The position numbers and the translations under genes are program-made. From positions 1 through 10,445 of the forward strand of contig JAQTMD010000046.1 of the NCBI GenBank assembly GCA_028714595.1: DNA of 10,445 bases, read 5' to 3'. Within the stretch, counting starts at the first letter, position 1; each line of letters starts with the position of its first letter. The notes beneath the pieces were generated by a model. The model made no database searches and was not told the DNA's origin. It saw only the letters and a program-made list of their open reading frames with translations. This stretch comes from Candidatus Omnitrophota bacterium (GTDB lineage Bacteria > Omnitrophota > Gorgyraeia > Gygaellales > Profunditerraquicolaceae). Positions 6,165 through 10,445 of the stretch are shown here, in pieces.

Positions 6165-7136
6165 TTACTTCACGACCTTGGTAAAGATCATCCTACCGGC
6201 CGGCGTCTGCAGCACCGAGGTCACCGAGACCCTGACCTCCTGACCGATAAGCCTGCGGGCTTCTTCTACCACGACCATCGTTCCGTCGTCAAGATAACCG
6301 ACTGCCTGGTTATACTCCTTGCCTTCCTTCAAAAGCTTTATCTGCATGTGCTCGCCGGGAAAAACCACGGGCTTCAGGGCATTGGCCAGCTCATTGATGT
6401 TCAAGACCTTGACGCCCTGGAAGCTCGCCACGTGGTTCAGGTTGAAATCCACGGTCAGGATTTTTGCCTGCAAAAGCTGGGCAAGCTTGACCAGCTTTGC
6501 ATCGACTTCCCTGACTTCGGGGAATTCGTCCTCGTGCAAAGACAGGGCAAGACCAGTCTCTTTCTGGATATTGTTGAGTATCTCAAGGCCCCGGCGGCCG
6601 CGCTGGCGCTTTATGGGGTCGGTGGAATCGGCGATCTGCTGCAGTTCTTTGAGCACGAACCGCGGTACGATGACCTTGCCTTCAAGGAACTTTGTCTTCA
6701 GGATGTCCAGGATCCTTCCGTCGATGATGGCGCTGGTGTCCACCACCGTGATCCCCTCCGTCTGGTCCTGCCTGCGCAGGCGCACGTAGGGGATGATCAG
6801 GTTGAATTCGTCCTTGCCCCGCAGGCCGATCAGAGTGCCGAGGTAACAAAAAATGAGCGTCAGGATCACCTGGACGTTCGCCAGCGTCTGGGGAGGCAGC
6901 TGGGCAAGGCTGAAGGCATCGCCGACCAGCTTTGCCATGATCAGGCCCAGGATAAGCCCGAAGACCGTGGAGGAAAGCCCGCGCACTGAAACACGCTTCA
7001 TGAGGCTTTCGATCAGGATGATAACGCCGCTGGCAATCCCGAAGACCACCGCGCCCACAAAACGCTGCGGGACGCTGTAGTAACCGATGAGGATGCTCGC
7101 GATGATGAAGAGTATGCGGACCGATAGTACGTTCAT
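6165..7136 (-). CDS. yacL: Membrane-anchored PIN/TRAM domain protein (YacL family)
   Basis: A 323-residue protein with the YacL layout. Four hydrophobic segments lie at about 4-20, 27-43, 57-73 and 86-105. A PIN nuclease-like domain from about 129 to 250 carries the acidic set D133 (VVDTSAIIDGRI), E164, D212 and D230 (LTVDFNLN). A TRAM domain follows at about 263-323. PIN domains are typically metal-dependent RNases and TRAM binds RNA; the cellular role of YacL itself is poorly defined, so RNA cleavage at the membrane is inference. The start is well marked by AGGAGG at 7142-7147, five bases before the ATG. It lies 31 nt after radA. In Bacillus disA sits between radA and yacL; it is absent here. 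Confidence 0.92.
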   Translation of the reverse strand: MNVLSVRILFIIASILIGYYSVPQRFVGAVVFGIASGVIILIESLMKRVSVRGLSSTVFGLILGLIMAKLVGDAFSLAQLPPQTLANVQVILTLIFCYLGTLIGLRGKDEFNLIIPYVRLRRQDQTEGITVVDTSAIIDGRILDILKTKFLEGKVIVPRFVLKELQQIADSTDPIKRQRGRRGLEILNNIQKETGLALSLHEDEFPEVREVDAKLVKLAQLLQAKILTVDFNLNHVASFQGVKVLNINELANALKPVVFPGEHMQIKLLKEGKEYNQAVGYLDDGTMVVVEEARRLIGQEVRVSVTSVLQTPAGRMIFTKVVK

Positions 7137-7167
7137 GACAACCTCCTAAAAAATAAAGTATAAAGCG

Positions 7168-8562
7168 TTAAGATTTTTTTCCGGCTTCCCCGCCGGCGGC
7201 TCTGTCGATCGCCTGTTGCAGCGTAGCGACCGGGATGATCTCAATTTTCTTATTCCGTGCTGCCATGCCCTTGAAATTGTTCCGGGGCACCAGACACTGC
7301 GTAAACCCGAGTTTTTCGGCCTCGTTGATGCGTACGTCGGTCTGGGCGATGCTGCGGATCTCCCCTGCCAGGCCCACTTCTCCGAAGACGGCCATTCCCT
7401 GCGGTACCGGCTGCTCCCGGAAGGCGGACGCGACTGCCAGCGCCACTGCCAGGTCGGCCGCCGGGTCTTCGACTTTGATGCCGCCGGCGACGTTGACGAA
7501 AATATCTTCCGCCTCCAGCGACAGGCCGATGCGCTTTTCCAGCACCGCGACCAGAAGGCCCAGCCGGTTATAATCAAATCCCTCGGCCCTGCGGCGGGCA
7601 TAGCCGAACCCGGCGCGGCTTACCAGCGCCTGGATCTCGACCAGCAGGGGTCTTGAGCCTTCCAGCACCGGCACCACCACCGAGCCCGAAGCGTTCGTCG
7701 GCCGCTCGGAAAGGAATATCTGCGACGGATTATCCACCTGCCTCAAACCCTCCTGCGTCATCTCGAACACGCCGATCTCGTTGGTAGAACCGAACCTGTT
7801 CTTGACCGCGCGCAGGATGCGGTGGGTCGAAAAACGGTCGCCCTCAAAATAGAGCACCGTGTCCACGATATGCTCCAGGACGCGGGGTCCTGCGATCGTA
7901 CCTTCCTTGGTGACGTGCCCGATGATGAAAATCGAGGTCCCGCTGGTCTTGGCAAGCTGCGTCAGCATCCCCGAACATTCCCTGACCTGGCTGACGCTGC
8001 CCGGCGACGAGGCAAGCGACGGCTCAAACATCACCTGGATGGAATCGACGATCACCAGCGCGGGCTTCAGTTTCCTGATATACTCGGTGACGGCCGAGAT
8101 ATCCGTCTGATTGACGATATAGAGCTTGCCTTTTTCCGGCGTCGAGCCCAGGCGCGTTGCCCGTAATTTGGTCTGGGATACCGACTCCTCGCCGCTGACG
8201 TAGAGGACGGTCGCGCCCTGCCTGGTGAGCTGGTTGGATATCTGCAGCGAGATCGTGGACTTGCCGATGCCCGGGTCTCCGCCGATCAGGGCCACGCAAC
8301 CTTTCACGATACCGCCGCCCAAAACCCGGTCGAGTTCGGCGATATCCGTCCTGATGCGCTCGGCCTCCTTGACCTGCACGTCCCTCAAGAGCACCGGTTC
8401 TTCGCTGTAGAGCGCCGTCCGCTCTTTCGTCCTCGAAGACGGTGCGGCATAATTTTCTTCAACGAACGAATTCCAGCTGCTGCAATCCGGGCACCTGCCC
8501 AGCCATTTGGCCGACTGGTAACCGCAGTGCTGGCAGGTATATATGGTCTTGGTCTTAGTCAT
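7168..8562 (-). CDS. radA: DNA repair protein RadA (Sms)
   Basis: RecA-related ATPase that promotes branch migration during recombinational repair. In the 464 residues the N-terminal zinc finger is C10, C13, C24 and C27. The Walker A motif is GGDPGIGKST (94-103), the Walker B region is ALVIVDSIQ (168-176), and the RadA-specific KNRFG motif is at 254-258. A Lon-protease-like C-terminal domain begins near GSRPLLVEIQALV (302-314) and contains DPAADLAVALAVASA (366-380). The ATG at 8560-8562 is chosen because the zinc finger follows ten residues later, as is typical. The frame is open upstream to a GTG at 8613, but that GTG lies inside a hairpin and would add unrelated residues. The Shine-Dalgarno is weak (AAGG about 15 bases away). 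Confidence 0.95.
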   Translation of the reverse strand: MTKTKTIYTCQHCGYQSAKWLGRCPDCSSWNSFVEENYAAPSSRTKERTALYSEEPVLLRDVQVKEAERIRTDIAELDRVLGGGIVKGCVALIGGDPGIGKSTISLQISNQLTRQGATVLYVSGEESVSQTKLRATRLGSTPEKGKLYIVNQTDISAVTEYIRKLKPALVIVDSIQVMFEPSLASSPGSVSQVRECSGMLTQLAKTSGTSIFIIGHVTKEGTIAGPRVLEHIVDTVLYFEGDRFSTHRILRAVKNRFGSTNEIGVFEMTQEGLRQVDNPSQIFLSERPTNASGSVVVPVLEGSRPLLVEIQALVSRAGFGYARRRAEGFDYNRLGLLVAVLEKRIGLSLEAEDIFVNVAGGIKVEDPAADLAVALAVASAFREQPVPQGMAVFGEVGLAGEIRSIAQTDVRINEAEKLGFTQCLVPRNNFKGMAARNKKIEIIPVATLQQAIDRAAGGEAGKKS

Positions 8563-8669
8563 AAAAGTAATGCGCCTTGGACAGGGTAACCGGGGCACAA
8601 AACACAAGGACACAAGTAACGGCTTTTACTTGTGACGTGTGACCGCCTGACTGTGCGACCTTTTTAAAG
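8563..8669. other. Intergenic region between mlaD and radA
   Basis: A 107-nt gap without a gene, one of only two gaps above 35 nt in the window. It holds a perfect 9-bp inverted repeat (8611-8619 with 8626-8634) and short CTTGTG-like direct repeats on the minus strand. I see no convincing -35/-10 pair. It may separate the lipid-transport genes from the radA group, but no promoter can be assigned. Confidence 0.5.
8611..8634 (-). repeat. Perfect 9-bp stem hairpin upstream of radA
   Basis: CACAAGTAA (8611-8619) and TTACTTGTG (8626-8634) are exact reverse complements around a 6-nt loop. In the transcript this forms a hairpin 49 nt before the radA start. No run of U follows directly (UCCUUGUGUUUUGUG), so it would be at best a weak or non-canonical terminator; an mRNA processing site is equally possible. 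A weaker outer pair, GCACA (8595-8599) with TGTGC (8652-8656), could extend the dyad. Confidence 0.55.
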
Positions 8670-9368
8670 TTATTTTTTCGGCTGCTTCGGTTCCGGCTTT
8701 TCTCTGGGCTTTGAGAACAGTTTCCAGGGGTGTTTTTTGATGTCCGCGACCAGGCTTTCAAGCTCGTTGTAGAGGGTATCGTCATACAGAAGCTTACCGA
8801 CCGTGCCTTCCTTGTTCTTTATCCGGGTGACGCCGTCATCCACGTTCCTTGCGAAGGAGGCGATGGAATTCGTCAGTACCTTGATGTCGTCCATGCTCTG
8901 GTCGAGCTTTGTGGCGATGGACTTTGCCAGCTCTCCGAACTCGTGCATGGGCATGGGATTGTTGCCGACCATCACCGCGTTTTCCGGGACGAAGCTGGTG
9001 TAGTCCTTTCCCGGGATGACATCCACGTATTTCTCTCCCAGGAGGCCCAGGGTATTGATCCAGACCTGGGAATCGGCGGGTATCTTGATATTCTTGCGTA
9101 CCAGGCCTATCAACTCCACCCGCGTGGCGTGTTCTTCGGTATCGGAGACGATATTGATCTCCCGGATCTGACCGACATCTACCCCGGCATACTTCACGGG
9201 CGCGCCGACCTTGACGCCGTTGATGAAATTAAAGACGAACGTGACCTTATAGGCGGATATCGTGTTCTTGAAATCGCCGATCAGGAGCACGAAGATGAAC
9301 AGTATCACGATACCGATGAAAACAAAGATACCGACCTTGAATTCGACTCTGCTCTTTCCGAAGACCAT
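8670..9368 (-). CDS. mlaD: MCE-domain lipid-binding protein (MlaD-like)
   Basis: Substrate-binding component of an Mla-type ABC system that moves phospholipids between inner and outer membranes. In the 232 residues a single transmembrane segment lies at about 11-31, followed by the MCE domain at about 38-120 (VTFVFNFINGVKVGAPVKY, AGVDVGQI, GEKYVDVIPG). A helical region with a family-type motif (KNKEGTVGKLLYDD, 184-197, then LYNELESLV) comes next, and a Lys/Pro-rich tail ends the protein. The topology implies an inner-membrane anchor with the MCE domain in the periplasm. GGAGG lies four bases before the ATG at 9366-9368. It sits 10 nt after mlaF, completing an mlaE-mlaF-mlaD order. The mla name follows the family; the true substrate is not known from sequence. 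Confidence 0.92.
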   Translation of the reverse strand: MVFGKSRVEFKVGIFVFIGIVILFIFVLLIGDFKNTISAYKVTFVFNFINGVKVGAPVKYAGVDVGQIREINIVSDTEEHATRVELIGLVRKNIKIPADSQVWINTLGLLGEKYVDVIPGKDYTSFVPENAVMVGNNPMPMHEFGELAKSIATKLDQSMDDIKVLTNSIASFARNVDDGVTRIKNKEGTVGKLLYDDTLYNELESLVADIKKHPWKLFSKPREKPEPKQPKK

Positions 9369-9378
9369 AGATCCTCCG

Positions 9379-10155
9379 TTATCTGAATTGATCGACTGTT
9401 TCGGTTATCGGACCCTCAGCGAGGCCGTTTATGAACTGGTGTACGATGGGGTGCGTGGTGCTCTGGATCTCTTCCGGCGTGCCCTGGGCGATGATCTGAC
9501 CCTGGTAGAGCATGGCGATCCGGTCGGCGATCTTATAAGCGCTCTTCATGTCGTGCGTCACCACGATGGAGGTGACCTTTAACCTGTCGTGCAAACTGCG
9601 GATGAGCTCGTTGATGGAATCTGCGGTGATGGGGTCGACGCCGGTGGTCGGCTCGTCGTAGAGCAGGATCTCCGGTTTCGTGCAGATGGCGCGAGCCAAA
9701 GCCACGCGCTTTTTCATGCCGCCGCTTAACTCCGAGGGCATGAGGTTGCCGATCCCGGACAATCCCACCAGGGACAACGACTCCTCTACGCGCTCGTATA
9801 ATCCGTCGCCGCTGGCATTTTCGTGCTCGATAAGCTCGAAACCGACGTTCTCTCCCACGGTCAGGGAATCGAACAGCGCCCCGCCCTGGAAGACCATGTT
9901 CATGCGCTTATGGAACGCGTCGATCTCCTTGCGTTTGAACTCCCAGACATCCTGGCCGTTGACAAAGACCTGGCCGCTGTCGGGCCTGATCAGGCGGATG
10001 ATGTGCTTGAGCATGACGCTCTTGCCGCAGCCCGAACGGCCGATGACCACCAGCGTCGAGCCGCGTTTAACCGTCAGATTCAGGTTTTTGAGGACCCGGT
10101 GCGAGTTGAACGACCGGCAGATGTTCTTCAGCTCTATTACGTTTTCAGTGTCCAT
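9379..10155 (-). CDS. mlaF: ABC transporter ATP-binding protein (MlaF-like)
   Basis: ATPase that powers the MlaE/MlaD lipid transporter from the cytoplasmic face. From the ATG start (258 residues) the motifs are Walker A GRSGCGKS (39-46), Q-loop Q90 in MVFQGGALFDSLTV, the ABC signature LSGGM (143-147), Walker B ILLYDE (163-168) and switch His201. FQGGALFDSLTVxENV and GVDPIT are typical of the MlaF/Ttg2A subfamily. Two starts are possible: ATG at 10153-10155, 2 nt after the mlaE stop, or GTG at 10159-10161, which overlaps that stop as GTGA and adds two residues. Neither has a clear Shine-Dalgarno, so translation is probably coupled to mlaE. Confidence 0.94.
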   Translation of the reverse strand: MDTENVIELKNICRSFNSHRVLKNLNLTVKRGSTLVVIGRSGCGKSVMLKHIIRLIRPDSGQVFVNGQDVWEFKRKEIDAFHKRMNMVFQGGALFDSLTVGENVGFELIEHENASGDGLYERVEESLSLVGLSGIGNLMPSELSGGMKKRVALARAICTKPEILLYDEPTTGVDPITADSINELIRSLHDRLKVTSIVVTHDMKSAYKIADRIAMLYQGQIIAQGTPEEIQSTTHPIVHQFINGLAEGPITETVDQFR

Positions 10156-10157
10156 CG

Positions 10158-10445
10158 TCACGGGAAAATGAAATAAAACAACGCGGTAAAGAAACAGTCG
10201 CAGGTGATGATCAGGATAAAGGACGTGACCACCGAGCGCGTGGTGGCCTTGCCGACGCCCTCTGCCCCGCCTTCGACGTTAAACGCCTCATAACATGAGA
10301 CCCAGGCAATGATCATGCCGAAAAACACGGTCTTTGCCAGACCGGTAAAGATGTCCTTGTAGAGCAGCGAATCAAAGGTGATGTTCCAGTACAGCCGCGA
10401 GGAAATACCCAGCTTCAGGACGCAGATCGCCCAGCCGCCGAGGAT
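10158..10445 (-). CDS. mlaE: ABC transporter permease (MlaE-like), C-terminal fragment
   Basis: The last 95 codons of the inner-membrane permease of the same lipid transporter; the 5' end lies beyond position 10445. The fragment reads in one frame to a TGA at 10158-10160. It contains SSRLYWNITFDSL, then LAKTVFFGMIIAWVSCYEAF (37-56), then GGAEGVGKATTRSVV (59-73) and a final hydrophobic helix (about 74-94). The AEGVGxATTxSVV element, with a transmembrane helix on either side, is the hallmark of the MlaE/TrgB permease family. The end is nearly fused to mlaF (2-nt gap, or 4-nt overlap if the GTG start is used). It is cut by the window edge, not truncated by mutation. Confidence 0.92.
   Translation of the reverse strand: MLGGWAICVLKLGISSRLYWNITFDSLLYKDIFTGLAKTVFFGMIIAWVSCYEAFNVEGGAEGVGKATTRSVVTSFILIITCDCFFTALFYFIFP

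Noticed and set aside
5865..6989. Long plus-strand open frame (374 codons) opposite ispD and the PIN/TRAM gene
   Set aside because: It is antisense to two clearly recognised genes and has no recognisable domain. It is the expected by-product of GC-rich coding on the other strand.
7157..7162. TATACT on the minus strand as a -10 box for the PIN/TRAM gene
   Set aside because: The hexamer 17 bases upstream reads GCCGGA, unlike a -35 box. The AT-rich leader is only 31 nt and is explained as a gene junction.
8563..8613. GTG start for radA at 8613
   Set aside because: It lies in the hairpin and adds 17 residues unlike RadA. The ATG at 8562 places the zinc finger at the usual distance from the N-terminus.

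Overview
The window is one densely packed stretch in which every supportable gene lies on the minus strand. Transcription therefore runs from position 10445 down to 1: mlaE (partial) > mlaF > mlaD > radA > yacL-type PIN/TRAM gene > ispD > ispF > cysE > cysS > tmk > holB > ricT > metG (partial). Most junctions are 0-31 nt or overlap by 4 nt, as in an operon. There are two exceptions: 107 nt between mlaD and radA, and 125 nt between cysS and tmk. No tRNA, rRNA, CRISPR array, transposase or phage gene is visible.

The MlaFED/MCE lipid-transport genes point to a diderm bacterium. The rest looks like two clusters familiar from Firmicutes placed head to tail: radA-yacL-ispD-ispF-cysE-cysS (without disA and gltX) and tmk-holB-yaaT(ricT)-metS (without yaaQ and yaaR). 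GC content is mostly in the high fifties. A deep-branching diderm lineage such as Omnitrophota, Elusimicrobiota or a relative would fit, but that placement is inference from gene order and general protein style, not a search.

Region by region: 8670-10445 encodes an ABC lipid transporter (permease, ATPase, substrate-binding MCE protein). 7168-8562 is RadA, the DNA-repair ATPase. 6165-7136 is a membrane-anchored PIN/TRAM protein. 4998-6163 holds two consecutive MEP isoprenoid enzymes, IspD and IspF, whose genes overlap. 2834-4993 pairs serine acetyltransferase with cysteinyl-tRNA synthetase, linking cysteine synthesis to its use. 231-2708 carries thymidylate kinase, the clamp-loader delta-prime subunit and RicT. 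1-206 is the start of methionyl-tRNA synthetase.

The genes are housekeeping genes and I see no new defence or biosynthetic system. The unusual signals cluster at the 3' end of cysS and just beyond it. First, a low-GC patch (about 34% GC by hand count over 2881-3420, against about 58% over 3481-3720) covers the C-terminal 40% of CysS. Second, inside that patch CysS carries an extra segment with a PD...EVK signature. Third, a roughly 111-nt imperfect palindrome flanked by a 5-bp direct repeat sits between cysS and tmk. Removing the palindrome and one repeat copy would restore a tight cysS/tmk junction in which the stop codon overlaps the Shine-Dalgarno sequence, suggesting a small mobile (MITE-like) insertion.
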